Assembly: GCF_014250675.1 (NCBI RefSeq)
Contig: NZ_JACHTG010000004.1
Span: forward strand, 1,117,501-1,181,500
Origin: Cetobacterium sp. 8H
GTDB lineage: Bacteria > Fusobacteriota > Fusobacteriia > Fusobacteriales > Fusobacteriaceae
Length of the DNA: 64,000 bases
Reading direction: 5' to 3'
The notes beneath the pieces were generated by a model. It made no database searches. It worked only from the letters and a program-made list of their open reading frames with translations, and had not been told where the DNA came from. Position numbers and translations under genes: made by a program. Of the stretch, positions 9,808 through 18,431 are shown in pieces; within the stretch, counting starts at the first letter, position 1; each line of letters begins with the position of its first letter.

Positions 9808-11320
9808 GTTTACCACCCGCCATAAGTATTCCAATTTTTTCTTCATTTGCTTCTTCCCTAGAAAGAATTCCTGTTATTTTTCCAGCACACATAACTGCTA
9901 TTTTATCAGAAAGATTTAAAACTTCTGATAGTTCAGAAGAAACAACCATAACAGCTTTTCCTTTTGCTTTTTCGTTTAGAATTAACTTATGAATTGATTC
10001 GATAGCACCTATATCAACTCCTCTAGTAGGTTGTCCTGCAATAATTAAATTATTATTTTTCTTTTCAAGCTCTCTAGCAACAATTATCTTTTGTTGATTT
10101 CCTCCAGAAAGTCTACCAAAAGCGGTATCTACATTTCTAGGTCTAACATCATATTTTTCCATAAACATCTGTGCATCTTTTTTCAGTTTTGCAAAATTTA
10201 AAAGTCCAAACTTTGAATATTCATCTCTTTCTAAACCTAAAGCAAAGTTTTCCATAACGCTGAATTGAGATATAGCAGCTCTTTTATGTCTATCTTCAGG
10301 AATATGAGCTAATCCAAGTTGAGATATTTTTCTAGGTGTTTTCTTTTTTAAAACGATTCCATCTAGAATCATTTCACCAGAAGATACATCTCTTAATCCA
10401 GTTAAAGCTTCAACAAGCTCAGTTTGTCCACTTCCTTCAACTCCAGCAATACCTAAGACCTCTCCTTTTCTAATAGTAAACGAAGCATCACTTACTTTGA
10501 TGACATCAAGATGATCTTTGACACTAAGGTTTTTAACAGAAAGAACTAATTCTCCAAGCTCAACCTCAGGTCTTTCAGTGGTAAATAGAACTGCTCTTCC
10601 AACCATAGCATTTGCAATTTTTTCTTTAGTTGCTTCTTTGGTTGGGAAAGTTGCAATATCTTTTCCTCTTCTTATAACTGTTATATTATCTGAAATATCT
10701 AAAACTTCTTGAAGTTTATGGGAGATAAAGATAATTGTTTTCCCTTCAGCTATAAGGTTGTCCATAATTTTATAAAGCTCCTTAATCTCTTGTGGAGTAA
10801 GCACGGCAGTAGGCTCATCAAAAACTAAAAGATTAGCACCTTTAAAAAGTATTTTTAAAATTTCAACTCTTTGTTGCATACCGATTGATAAATCAGAAAT
10901 TAGTGCATCAGGATTGATAGATAATCCATATTTTTTTGAAACATCAATAACATCTTGTCTTGCTTTATCGATATCAAGGGTCATCCCTTTTTTAGGCTCT
11001 ACTCCTAAAATCATATTTTCAGCTACTGTTAGTGTTGGAACAAGCATAAAATGCTGATAAACCATTCCAATTCCTAAATTAGCTGCTTTACTAGGAGAAT
11101 CAATAATGACTTCTTCGTTATGGTAAAAAATTTTACCAGAAGTTGGTGTGTATAACCCATTTAACATTTTCATAAGAGTTGATTTACCAGCTCCATTTTC
11201 TCCGACTATAGCATGTTTTTCACCTTTTAAAATTTTTAAAGTGATATCATCATTAGCTATTACTTTGCCATCTAAGAAAGTTTTTCTTATATGTTGCATT
11301 TCTAAGATATAGTTATTCAC
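9800..11320 (-). CDS. Nucleoside-type ABC transporter ATPase, NupO/YufO-like
   Basis: A 506-residue ATPase with two fused nucleotide-binding domains. The first has Walker A GENGAGKST near residues 39-47 and signature LSIGMQQRVE. The second has the degenerate Walker A GVEGSGQTE and signature LSGGNQQK. This asymmetric pair is typical of sugar (RbsA) and nucleoside (YufO) importers. The adjacent YufP/YufQ-like permeases favour nucleosides. The usual BmpA-type lipoprotein gene is absent directly upstream, so the binding protein must be elsewhere. Confidence 0.9.
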   Translation of the reverse strand: MNNYILEMQHIRKTFLDGKVIANDDITLKILKGEKHAIVGENGAGKSTLMKMLNGLYTPTSGKIFYHNEEVIIDSPSKAANLGIGMVYQHFMLVPTLTVAENMILGVEPKKGMTLDIDKARQDVIDVSKKYGLSINPDALISDLSIGMQQRVEILKILFKGANLLVFDEPTAVLTPQEIKELYKIMDNLIAEGKTIIFISHKLQEVLDISDNITVIRRGKDIATFPTKEATKEKIANAMVGRAVLFTTERPEVELGELVLSVKNLSVKDHLDVIKVSDASFTIRKGEVLGIAGVEGSGQTELVEALTGLRDVSSGEMILDGIVLKKKTPRKISQLGLAHIPEDRHKRAAISQFSVMENFALGLERDEYSKFGLLNFAKLKKDAQMFMEKYDVRPRNVDTAFGRLSGGNQQKIIVARELEKKNNNLIIAGQPTRGVDIGAIESIHKLILNEKAKGKAVMVVSSELSEVLNLSDKIAVMCAGKITGILSREEANEEKIGILMAGGKLD

Positions 11321-11376
11321 TTAGAATCCTCCCTAAATTAGATTTAAATATTAGTTTATAAAAATAACCTCTTAAA

Positions 11377-11405
11377 ATTATAGTATGTTATGCAAAAGTA
11401 GTCAA
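11377..11405 (-). promoter_or_regulatory. Promoter of the nucleoside ABC/DUF1385 operon
   Basis: Minus-strand TTGACT (11400-11405), a 17-base spacer and a perfect TATAAT (11377-11382), about 55 bases upstream of the ATPase start. A near-consensus promoter with an AT-rich untranslated leader. Confidence 0.8.
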
Positions 11406-11411
11406 CGTTTT

Positions 11412-12923
11412 TTATTCCTCTCTTTTTATAATAACAAATGTTATATCGTCATTTTGTTCGCAACCATTTTGAAAATTGTTAATTTCAAACAATAATTTTT
11501 GTTTTATCTCTCTAGATGACAAGTGATGGGTTTCTAAAATTACATTTTTTAATCTATCAATTCCAAAAAGTTCCTTTTTAGAATTTTCAGCCTCAGTTAT
11601 ACCGTCAGTATAGTAAACAACGATATCTCCAACATTAATTTTTAGCTCCCCTTGTTTATAACTATAATCATCAAGGAAACCTATAGCGACTCCTTTAACA
11701 GAGTGAGTTTCAATTTGCTGTAGTTCATTGTTATAGACTATAAGAGGATTATGTCCAGCGTTAGAATAAGTTAACATTTTTGTATCATAGTTATATTTAC
11801 TATGCATCATAGTTATAAACATATCTTCAGTAATATCTGGATAGATTAGTTTGTTAAGTTTTCTAACATTACAACAAGGTTGCTCTCCTTGGAGTTCCAA
11901 AGTTTTCAAAACAGACCTTCCAAGAGCCATAAGAAAAGCTGCAGGAACACCTTTACCACTTACATCGGCAATGGTTATACTGAAGATTTTTTCATCAAGT
12001 AAAGAATAATCGTAGTAATCTCCACCAATCTCTTTAGCAGGTTCAAAAAAAGTTGCTACATCTAAACCAAGAACACGTTTAATTTTTTTAGGAATGATTC
12101 TCTTTTGAATCCTAGATGCAACTTCAAGTTCTTGGGACATTCTTTCTTTAACAACTAGGTCTGAATAAATTTGAGCATTATTAATTGCGATGGCAACTTG
12201 TATTGTAAGTGCAGAAATAGTCTCTTCATCACTTTTAATAAGTTTAGATTTATCTTCAATTATGAAAATAACTCCTAGTTCTTTTCCTTTTACAGTAAGA
12301 GGTGAAGCAATAATTTTTTCATCAGGAGTTATTGAAAACCCTTTAAGCATTTCATTGTATATTTTTTTAAAATCTTTTCTTGTGAATTGAGCTAAAATTT
12401 CTTCGGGATAACTTAGTTCTCCACGAAAATTAATTTCTCCTTTGATTCTTTTGTTTATAAGTTTTCCACCCTCCCAAAGATAAAGTGAGATACGCTTAGC
12501 ACCAGTTAAAACAAAATAGGCATCTAAAATAGTAGATATAATTTTATCTAATTCCATAATAGAAAGAACGGTCCTAGATAATGAGTTGATATTTGAAAGG
12601 CTAGCTACTCTTTGCTCTAAGACCTGATTACTATATTCTAATTGTTTAGATTTTGTAAGAAGAGAGTTATATGTTACTTCGAGTTCTTTTTTATATTCTC
12701 TTAATTCTTGGATAGAATTATCAAGTTCTAAGTCTTGTTTGATAATGTTGTTTATAGCAGCTTCATAATCATTTTTAAAATCTTCTGATATATTTGTTAA
12801 AAATTTTTTATCAATAAAACTTTTTAAAATTTGAGCCATCTCTTCAGTATTCTTTTTTTCTTGTTTTTTTAAAATGAAAAAGAAAGATGAAAGAAGAGCT
12901 ACAAGTATAAGATATACGATCAA
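11412..12923 (-). CDS. Membrane-anchored PP2C (SpoIIE/RsbU-type) phosphatase with GAF domain
   Basis: A 503-residue protein with an N-terminal membrane helix (IVYLILVALLSSFFFIL), a coiled-coil (about residues 45-115), a GAF-like domain (about 120-270) and a C-terminal SpoIIE/PP2C phosphatase domain. The metal-binding motifs EIGGDYYDY and ADVSGKGVPAAFLMALG are intact, as is the YTDGITEA block. Such proteins usually dephosphorylate anti-anti-sigma proteins; no RsbV or RsbW partner is visible here. A TTG start at 12923 lies 7 bases after GGGAGG and overlaps the stop of the lipoprotein gene (TTGA). Confidence 0.88.
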   Translation of the reverse strand: MIVYLILVALLSSFFFILKKQEKKNTEEMAQILKSFIDKKFLTNISEDFKNDYEAAINNIIKQDLELDNSIQELREYKKELEVTYNSLLTKSKQLEYSNQVLEQRVASLSNINSLSRTVLSIMELDKIISTILDAYFVLTGAKRISLYLWEGGKLINKRIKGEINFRGELSYPEEILAQFTRKDFKKIYNEMLKGFSITPDEKIIASPLTVKGKELGVIFIIEDKSKLIKSDEETISALTIQVAIAINNAQIYSDLVVKERMSQELEVASRIQKRIIPKKIKRVLGLDVATFFEPAKEIGGDYYDYSLLDEKIFSITIADVSGKGVPAAFLMALGRSVLKTLELQGEQPCCNVRKLNKLIYPDITEDMFITMMHSKYNYDTKMLTYSNAGHNPLIVYNNELQQIETHSVKGVAIGFLDDYSYKQGELKINVGDIVVYYTDGITEAENSKKELFGIDRLKNVILETHHLSSREIKQKLLFEINNFQNGCEQNDDITFVIIKREE

Positions 12924-13861
12924 TTTATAGCCTCCCAAGCGGAAAATTTAGTTTCTAATGAAGTTTTTATATTAGTATTTTTCCATTCTTTTCTCTTCCA
13001 GTTCACGAATTGCGAAACTCCAGTAGAGTCAGCTAAGATTAAGTTTTCTTTCATTTCGCTTGGAGATTTTAAGTTATAAAAATGTGAAAAAAGTTTATAG
13101 TTTTCAGTTGAAAAAGTATCTTTTCCATCGCCAACAAATATAAGGAGATTATTTTTTAATACTTTAAATCCTGAAAAATCTTTCGAATTTTGGAAAATAA
13201 TTGGATTTTCCAATGTTTCAGTTATTTTAGAAGAATATTCGTCAATAAAAATAGGTTTAGTTACAATATTTGAAGATTTGTAGTAAACAAAGTTTTTTTC
13301 TAATTTTTTTAAATTTTCAATAAGAGAAGTTCTCTCCATTAAAATATTTTCCATTAATAAGTTTTTATCAAGTTCAGTATAAAGATAAGAAGAATTATAC
13401 ATATCAATATTATCGGTAAGTTTTAATAAAAGATAATATTGTTTATTTAAGACCTTTTGAATCTCACCTGCATTTTCAGGGATTTCGATATTAAAAGTAT
13501 TTAAAAAATCTAATTCAGATTTTGTTAAATCTTCTGCATTTTTCATACCAATAATTTCATTATCAATCCATCCAGATTTGAAAAGAGATGAAAAATCATT
13601 TTCCATATCATTATCAAGTAAAAGGTTGATTGCATTTTTTTGAGCATCGTTGATATTCTTTAAAGTTTCATTGAGTTCTTTATAAAACGATATTTTTTCA
13701 TTATAAGATTTCGGATAGTTTATAGATATTAAATTTAAATTATACTCACCGTTAGGAATAGTATTTTGAAAAACAATATTTTGACTAGTATCTTTTCTGT
13801 GTGAAAATTCAGAACATCCCATTAAACCAACTAAAGAAAAAAGTATTAGTAATTTTTTCAT
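12920..13861 (-). CDS. Putative lipoprotein of unknown function
   Basis: 313 residues. The N-terminus MKKLLILFSLVGLMGC is a lipoprotein signal with lipobox LMGC, so the mature protein should be lipid-anchored outside the inner membrane. The rest is hydrophilic, helical-looking and rich in Asn, Lys and Glu; I recognise no domain. Its stop overlaps the start of the PP2C phosphatase gene, so the two are translationally coupled. A role as sensor or partner of that membrane phosphatase is plausible but inferred only from the overlap. Confidence 0.75.
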   Translation of the reverse strand: MKKLLILFSLVGLMGCSEFSHRKDTSQNIVFQNTIPNGEYNLNLISINYPKSYNEKISFYKELNETLKNINDAQKNAINLLLDNDMENDFSSLFKSGWIDNEIIGMKNAEDLTKSELDFLNTFNIEIPENAGEIQKVLNKQYYLLLKLTDNIDMYNSSYLYTELDKNLLMENILMERTSLIENLKKLEKNFVYYKSSNIVTKPIFIDEYSSKITETLENPIIFQNSKDFSGFKVLKNNLLIFVGDGKDTFSTENYKLFSHFYNLKSPSEMKENLILADSTGVSQFVNWKRKEWKNTNIKTSLETKFSAWEAIN

Positions 13862-13864
13862 AGA

Positions 13865-15634
13865 TCATATCATCTCCTTTATTTTTAAAGCTAAATTATG
13901 TGGAACAATAGCTTCTAAATCAGTTAAATTAGCATTTTTTATTCTTTCGACAGAACCAAAAGTTTTTAAAAGTAACTCTCTTCGTTTAGGTCCAATTCCT
14001 GGAATACTATCGAGTTGACTTGAAACAACTCTTTTATTTCTTAAAATTCGATGATAGGTGACTCCGAATCTATGAGATTCATCTCTAACTCTTTGAAGTA
14101 TTTTAAGAGCCTCATCGTTTTTAGAAAAAATAAATGGTTCATTACAACCATATTTAAAGATTTCCTCTTCTTTTTTTGCAATACTTAATAGCTCAGAAAT
14201 ATTATTTTTTCCTAAATTATTCAGTACTTCTCCAACCGCATTAATTTGTCCAAGACCACCATCGATAAGAATTATATCAGGGAAATCTTTTGGATTTAGT
14301 TTACTATATCTTCGTTCAATAACCTCTTTCATCATATGAAAATCATCAGGAGTATCCTTAGTAGTTATTTTAAATTTTCGGTAGTCTTTTTTTGATTTTT
14401 TCCCATCAACACTTACGCTCATGGATGCAACAGCATCTTTACCTTGAATATTAGATATATCAAAACATTCAATTTTAAAAGGAAATCGTTTTAAATTAAG
14501 TTTAGAATAAAGATCTTTTAAACCTTTTTCAACAACAGATTTTTTATTATAAAAATTTTCGATATCTTTTCTTAAGTTTAAAAGTCCCATATTAAGAAGT
14601 TCCATTCTTCTAGATTTTACTTTTGGGAAAAAAATATTTATTTTTTTATTGAAAAGAGTTTCTAAAGTTTTTAAGATGTAACTCTCTTTATGTGCTAATT
14701 TTTCTTGAAATATAATATTTTTAGGGAGAGGAAATTTAGAATAAAAATGCATTAAAATTTCCTCTAAAAGATCGTCATAAATAATTTCGCTTAGGTCTAT
14801 AGTCAATGAATTTTTTCCTAAGATTTTTCCTGCTCGAATATTTAAGACACATAAAAATATTCGGTTATCTTCTTTTATAAAAGTGAAAACATCTTCATCA
14901 ATATCTTTGCCATATTCACTAATTTGATCTTGAATATTTTGTTCGATCTCTTTCTTTTGCTCTCTAAACATGATAGCTTTTTCGAATTCCATATTTTGAG
15001 CGGCAATACTCATATTTTTTTCTATTTCAGCAAGAAGAGCTTTAGTATTACCTTTTAAAATTTCTTTAATATCATAAATATTTTTTGAATAAATTTCTGA
15101 GATATTTTTATTGATACAAGGACCACTACAAAGTTTCATATGAAATTTTAAGCATGGTCTAGAATAGAGTTTATTCATATCTCTATTACAGTCTCTAATT
15201 TGATAAAGTTTAGTTAAGGTTTTTTTTAGATTCCAGGCTCCAAAAGGAAATGGTCCAAAATAATCTCCAACTTTAGAATCTAATTTTTTTGTTGTTCTAA
15301 CAATAGAAATTTTAGGAAATAATTCTTTGGTTATGAGTATGTATGGATAAGTTTTTTGATCTTTTAAGTTGATGTTAAATTTTGGAGAAAATTTTTTAAT
15401 TAGATTATTTTCCAAAATAAGAGCATCAGTCTCAGAATTACAGATTATAAATTCTAAGTCATCAATATTCTTAACAAGTTCTCTAGTTTTTTCATCAATG
15501 TGCTCTCGGTTAAAGTATGAAGCTATTCTTTTTGAAAGATTTTTAGCCTTTCCGATATAAATAACTTTTGAACTTTGTTTCATCAAATAAACACCAGGAT
15601 TATCAGGAATTTCTTTATTAAATAAAGTTATCAT
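13865..15634 (-). CDS. uvrC: Excinuclease ABC subunit C
   Basis: UvrC makes both incisions during nucleotide excision repair. The 589-residue protein has the N-terminal GIY-YIG nuclease (PGVYLMKQSSKVIYIGKAKNL), a UVR motif (about residue 200), the RNase H-like endonuclease core (ECFDISNIQGKDAVAS, DGGLGQINA) and a C-terminal helix-hairpin-helix (SIPGIGPKRRELLLKTFGS). Length and order are standard. It starts 3 bases after the rapZ stop and is followed 3 bases later by the lipoprotein gene. Confidence 0.97.
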   Translation of the reverse strand: MITLFNKEIPDNPGVYLMKQSSKVIYIGKAKNLSKRIASYFNREHIDEKTRELVKNIDDLEFIICNSETDALILENNLIKKFSPKFNINLKDQKTYPYILITKELFPKISIVRTTKKLDSKVGDYFGPFPFGAWNLKKTLTKLYQIRDCNRDMNKLYSRPCLKFHMKLCSGPCINKNISEIYSKNIYDIKEILKGNTKALLAEIEKNMSIAAQNMEFEKAIMFREQKKEIEQNIQDQISEYGKDIDEDVFTFIKEDNRIFLCVLNIRAGKILGKNSLTIDLSEIIYDDLLEEILMHFYSKFPLPKNIIFQEKLAHKESYILKTLETLFNKKINIFFPKVKSRRMELLNMGLLNLRKDIENFYNKKSVVEKGLKDLYSKLNLKRFPFKIECFDISNIQGKDAVASMSVSVDGKKSKKDYRKFKITTKDTPDDFHMMKEVIERRYSKLNPKDFPDIILIDGGLGQINAVGEVLNNLGKNNISELLSIAKKEEEIFKYGCNEPFIFSKNDEALKILQRVRDESHRFGVTYHRILRNKRVVSSQLDSIPGIGPKRRELLLKTFGSVERIKNANLTDLEAIVPHNLALKIKEMI

Positions 15635-15637
15635 AGG

Positions 15638-16507
15638 CTACCAATTCCCACGTTCTTTCTCTCTGTGGAAAGTATAGATATTAGTTCCTTCAACATCTCT
15701 TAAATCGTTTTCTAATCTTCTAACAAAAGAGACAGAACGATGTTTTCCACCACTGCATCCGATACCAATAGTAAGATGTCTTTTTTCATCCTTCATATAT
15801 CCAGGTATTAAAAATAGAATTAAATCTAATATTTTTCTATATAGCTCTTGTGAAATGTCAAATTTCATAACATAATCATAAACTTCATTATCAAAACCAG
15901 TTTTTTCTCTTAGATCTGGCAAATAATATGGATTAGGAAGAGTTCTGACATCAAAAATCATGTCTGCGTCAATAGGAACTCCATGCTTGAATCCAAAAGA
16001 TTGTATATGGATGTTTAAAAATACACTTTTAGAAAATGATTCAACAGCATTTTCAATTTTTCTAGACAGCTCTTTTGCACTCAAAAAACTAGTATCGATA
16101 ATCAGATTAGCTTTATCTTTAATATCTTTCATAAGACAAAATTCATCTTGAATACTTTGTAGAAGAGTGTCTTTTGTAAGAGGATGTTTTCGTCTTGTTA
16201 GGTTATATCTGTTTAAAATAGCTTGTGTTGAGGCTTCTAAAAAAATTATTTTATAATCAATATTTAATCTATCCACATGAGAAAAAAAGTTTTCGAAATC
16301 ATTTTGATTTATAACAGTTCTAATATCTAAGCCAAGAGCTATTCGTTTAACGGAGTTGTCAATTTTAGAATTTTTTAAATCCTCTAATATTAAACCTGCA
16401 AAACGAAAAGGGATATTGTCCATAGTGAAAAAACCTAAATCTTCCAAAGTTTTTAAACCGGTAGATTTACCAGAGCCACTAAGACCAGTTAAAATAATCA
16501 ATTCCAT
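15638..16507 (-). CDS. rapZ: RapZ/YvcJ family nucleotide-binding protein
   Basis: A 289-residue P-loop protein. Walker A GLSGSGKST lies at residues 8-16 of MELIILTGLSG, and the C-terminal block GIGCSGGKHRSV is diagnostic for the RapZ family. In enterobacteria RapZ guides RNase E to the GlmZ small RNA; in Gram-positives YvcJ hydrolyses GTP and its role is less clear. The ATG at 16507 follows GGAGG by 9 bases; a longer reading frame to 16546 has no site. It heads the run rapZ-uvrC-lipoprotein-phosphatase. Confidence 0.93.
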   Translation of the reverse strand: MELIILTGLSGSGKSTGLKTLEDLGFFTMDNIPFRFAGLILEDLKNSKIDNSVKRIALGLDIRTVINQNDFENFFSHVDRLNIDYKIIFLEASTQAILNRYNLTRRKHPLTKDTLLQSIQDEFCLMKDIKDKANLIIDTSFLSAKELSRKIENAVESFSKSVFLNIHIQSFGFKHGVPIDADMIFDVRTLPNPYYLPDLREKTGFDNEVYDYVMKFDISQELYRKILDLILFLIPGYMKDEKRHLTIGIGCSGGKHRSVSFVRRLENDLRDVEGTNIYTFHREKERGNW

Positions 16508-16583
16508 TCTAAAATTCCTCCAAATATCTTTTAGATTATTATACAATAATACTAGGTAAAATTATATATAAAAAAATAAAAAA

Positions 16584-16607
16584 AGGATAAGGTTATTAGC
16601 CTATATC
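16584..16607 (-). terminator. Intrinsic terminator of the GrdX-like gene
   Basis: On the minus strand, GGATATAGG and CCTTATCC pair with one bulged base around a CTAATAA loop, followed by seven T. It is placed directly after the stop codon of the GrdX-like gene. Confidence 0.75.
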
Positions 16608-16609
16608 CA

Positions 16610-16993
16610 TTACATAAAATTAATTTTATCTATACTGTCTCTGATTAAATTTAAGTCAACAAATCTAAATTCTTCGAGTGAAATTTCATCTAAAGATTCT
16701 TTAGGTGTAAAACTAACTTTTGTTATTAAATCTAAAACGCCTAATATGATTTTAATTGAGTGAGAATTATCCTCAAGTTGATTATTTGTAATCAAGATAG
16801 ATTTAAATGGATTATCTAAATTTTCCAGATTATATAAAATTGGATCGCTTAAAAGTCTGTGTCCTTCTAAACATTTTGACTCTATAAATTTTAGAATATC
16901 TTCAATTTTATAATCTTCTAAAAAAATCACCTCGTCAGTTTCTTTAAAAAAGTTAAAAACTTTATTATTGTTTGTAATTATTTTATAATCCAT
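16610..16993 (-). CDS. GrdX-like protein
   Basis: A 127-residue soluble protein. The N-terminus YKIITNNNKVF, the central EGHRLLSDPI and the NPFKSILITN segment resemble GrdX, a small protein of unknown role encoded in glycine/sarcosine reductase clusters of amino-acid-fermenting clostridia. No grdA-E genes are near. The gene stands alone between rapZ and the carAB leader with its own terminator, and a GGAGG site precedes the ATG. The family call is from memory of the motif and is moderate. Confidence 0.55.
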   Translation of the reverse strand: MDYKIITNNNKVFNFFKETDEVIFLEDYKIEDILKFIESKCLEGHRLLSDPILYNLENLDNPFKSILITNNQLEDNSHSIKIILGVLDLITKVSFTPKESLDEISLEEFRFVDLNLIRDSIDKINFM

Positions 16994-17079
16994 AAAAATA
17001 CCTCCAAATGATACATAGATTTTCAGTACTAATATTACAACGTAAATTGGAATATATCAAGAGTAAAATAAAATAAAAA

Positions 17080-17108
17080 TTGACAACTTTTTAAAATTAG
17101 TATATACT
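17080..17108 (+). promoter_or_regulatory. Promoter of the carAB leader
   Basis: Consensus TTGACA (17080-17085), a 17-base spacer and TATACT (17103-17108). Transcription should start near 17115, giving a leader of about 220 bases before carA. Confidence 0.85.
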
Positions 17109-17141
17109 CATTCTCAGAGCAAAAATCAAGGAGGATGAAGT

Positions 17142-17291
17142 ATGATGTTTAGAAGTGGCACAAGAGTTAGAAAAAAGAAAAAATATTTCTTGTCGTTTTT
17201 AAATTTATTTATTTCATTTTTTACAAATATATTTGTGTTTTTTACTTTTTTAGTTTTTAATTTTAATATTTATATAAAAAAAGGAATATGA
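17142..17291 (+). CDS. U-rich attenuator leader peptide of carAB, 49 residues
   Basis: An ORF of 49 codons with a strong AAGGAGG site (17128-17134) and 7-base spacing to the ATG. The peptide begins MMFRSGTRVRKKKKY and continues with an almost unbroken run of Phe, Leu, Ile and Val. Hand count of 17186-17275 gives 59 T in 90 bases. The TGA stop (17289-17291) lies at the tip of the 5' arm of a terminator hairpin that precedes carA. This matches pyrL of the Escherichia coli pyrBI operon in design: when UTP is short, polymerase stalls in the U-rich tract, the ribosome catches up and blocks the hairpin. The peptide itself probably has no cellular role. Confidence 0.8.
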   Translation: MMFRSGTRVRKKKKYFLSFLNLFISFFTNIFVFFTFLVFNFNIYIKKGI

Positions 17292-17311
17292 TTTTCATAT
17301 TCCTTTTTTAA
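17276..17311 (+). terminator. Attenuator (intrinsic terminator) before carA
   Basis: Arms 17276-17291 and 17295-17309 pair over about 15 bp with a TTT loop (core GGAATATGA/TCATATTCC), ending in six T. The leader-peptide stop codon is inside the 5' arm, so a ribosome finishing the peptide would prevent folding. carA starts 25 bases later. Confidence 0.88.
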
Positions 17312-17335
17312 TGCAAAATTTTAGGAGGTTTCTGA

Positions 17336-18388
17336 ATGAAGGGGAAATTAATTCTTGAAAATGGAATGAGTTTTGAAGGAAAAATTTTTGGAGAATTAGG
17401 AGAAGGTGTAGGGGAACTTGTATTTAATACTGGAATGACAGGATATCAAGAGCTTCTAACAGATCCATCTTACTATGGACAAATAGTTGTTATGACTTAT
17501 CCGATGGTAGGAAATTATGGAATTAACTTAGAGGATATGGAATCTGACGGAATAAAACTAAAAGGGTTTATAATAAAAGAGGACGCAAAGCTACCAAATA
17601 ACTTTAGATGCGAAATGACTTTAGATGGATTTTTAAGACAACATGGAGTAGTAGGATTCAAAGGGGTAGATACAAGACATTTAACAAAAATAATAAGAGA
17701 AGAAGGAGCTATGAAAGCTCTTATAACTTCAAAAGAATTGACTCAAAAGGAAATAGATGAGCACTTTGCAGCGTTCACAAATACAGATGCGGTAGAAAAA
17801 GTAAGTACAAAAGAAATCTATGAGATTCCTGGAACAGGGAAAAGAATAGGGGTAATAGATTTTGGAGTTAAGAAAAATATTTTAAGATCTTTTGAGAAAA
17901 GAGGAATACATCAAATTGTTTTCCCATGGAATGTAACTGCAGAAGAATTACTTTCTCATGAGTTAGATGGAGTATTTTTATCAAATGGACCAGGGGATCC
18001 GGCTGAATTAACAGAAGTGATAAACGAAATTAAAAAGTTGGTTGGTAAACTTCCGATAGTTGGAATATGTTTAGGGCACCAACTTCTAGCATGGGCTCTT
18101 GGTGGGACTACGAAAAAATTAAAATATGGACACAGAGGATGTAATCACCCTGTTAAAGATTTAGAGAAGAACAGAATTTTTATAACATCTCAAAATCATG
18201 GATATGTTGTTGATAGAGTACCAGAATCAATGAAGGTTACGCATGTCAACTTAAATGATAACTCTATAGAAGGAATGAGAAGTGAGGAGCATAGAATACT
18301 ATGTGTTCAATATCACCCAGAAGCATGGCCGGGACCATCAGATTCTGAATATCTGTTTGATGATTTTTTAAAAGTAATAGAGGGATAA
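17336..18388 (+). CDS. carA: Carbamoyl-phosphate synthase small (glutaminase) subunit
   Basis: CarA hydrolyses glutamine and channels ammonia to CarB, starting pyrimidine and arginine synthesis. The 350-residue protein has the N-terminal CPSase domain (GYQELLTDPSYYGQIVVMTYP) and a class I glutaminase domain with the nucleophile in GICLGHQ and the catalytic HPE (YHPEAWPGP). Length is typical. GGAGG lies 9 bases before the ATG. It sits behind a leader-peptide attenuator, and carB follows 43 bases later. Confidence 0.97.
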   Translation: MKGKLILENGMSFEGKIFGELGEGVGELVFNTGMTGYQELLTDPSYYGQIVVMTYPMVGNYGINLEDMESDGIKLKGFIIKEDAKLPNNFRCEMTLDGFLRQHGVVGFKGVDTRHLTKIIREEGAMKALITSKELTQKEIDEHFAAFTNTDAVEKVSTKEIYEIPGTGKRIGVIDFGVKKNILRSFEKRGIHQIVFPWNVTAEELLSHELDGVFLSNGPGDPAELTEVINEIKKLVGKLPIVGICLGHQLLAWALGGTTKKLKYGHRGCNHPVKDLEKNRIFITSQNHGYVVDRVPESMKVTHVNLNDNSIEGMRSEEHRILCVQYHPEAWPGPSDSEYLFDDFLKVIEG

Positions 18389-18431
18389 TTTTAGAGAATA
18401 TTTGAAGTGAGTATATTGTAGGAGGAGTTAA

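Noticed and set aside
17135-17141. ATG at 17135 as start of the carAB leader peptide
   Set aside because: It overlaps the ribosome site and is out of frame with the long ORF; 17142 has correct spacing.
17336-17400. PyrR-binding anti-terminator loop in the pyr leaders
   Set aside because: No PyrR loop consensus or pyrR gene is seen; each leader has a translated U-rich ORF and one terminator.
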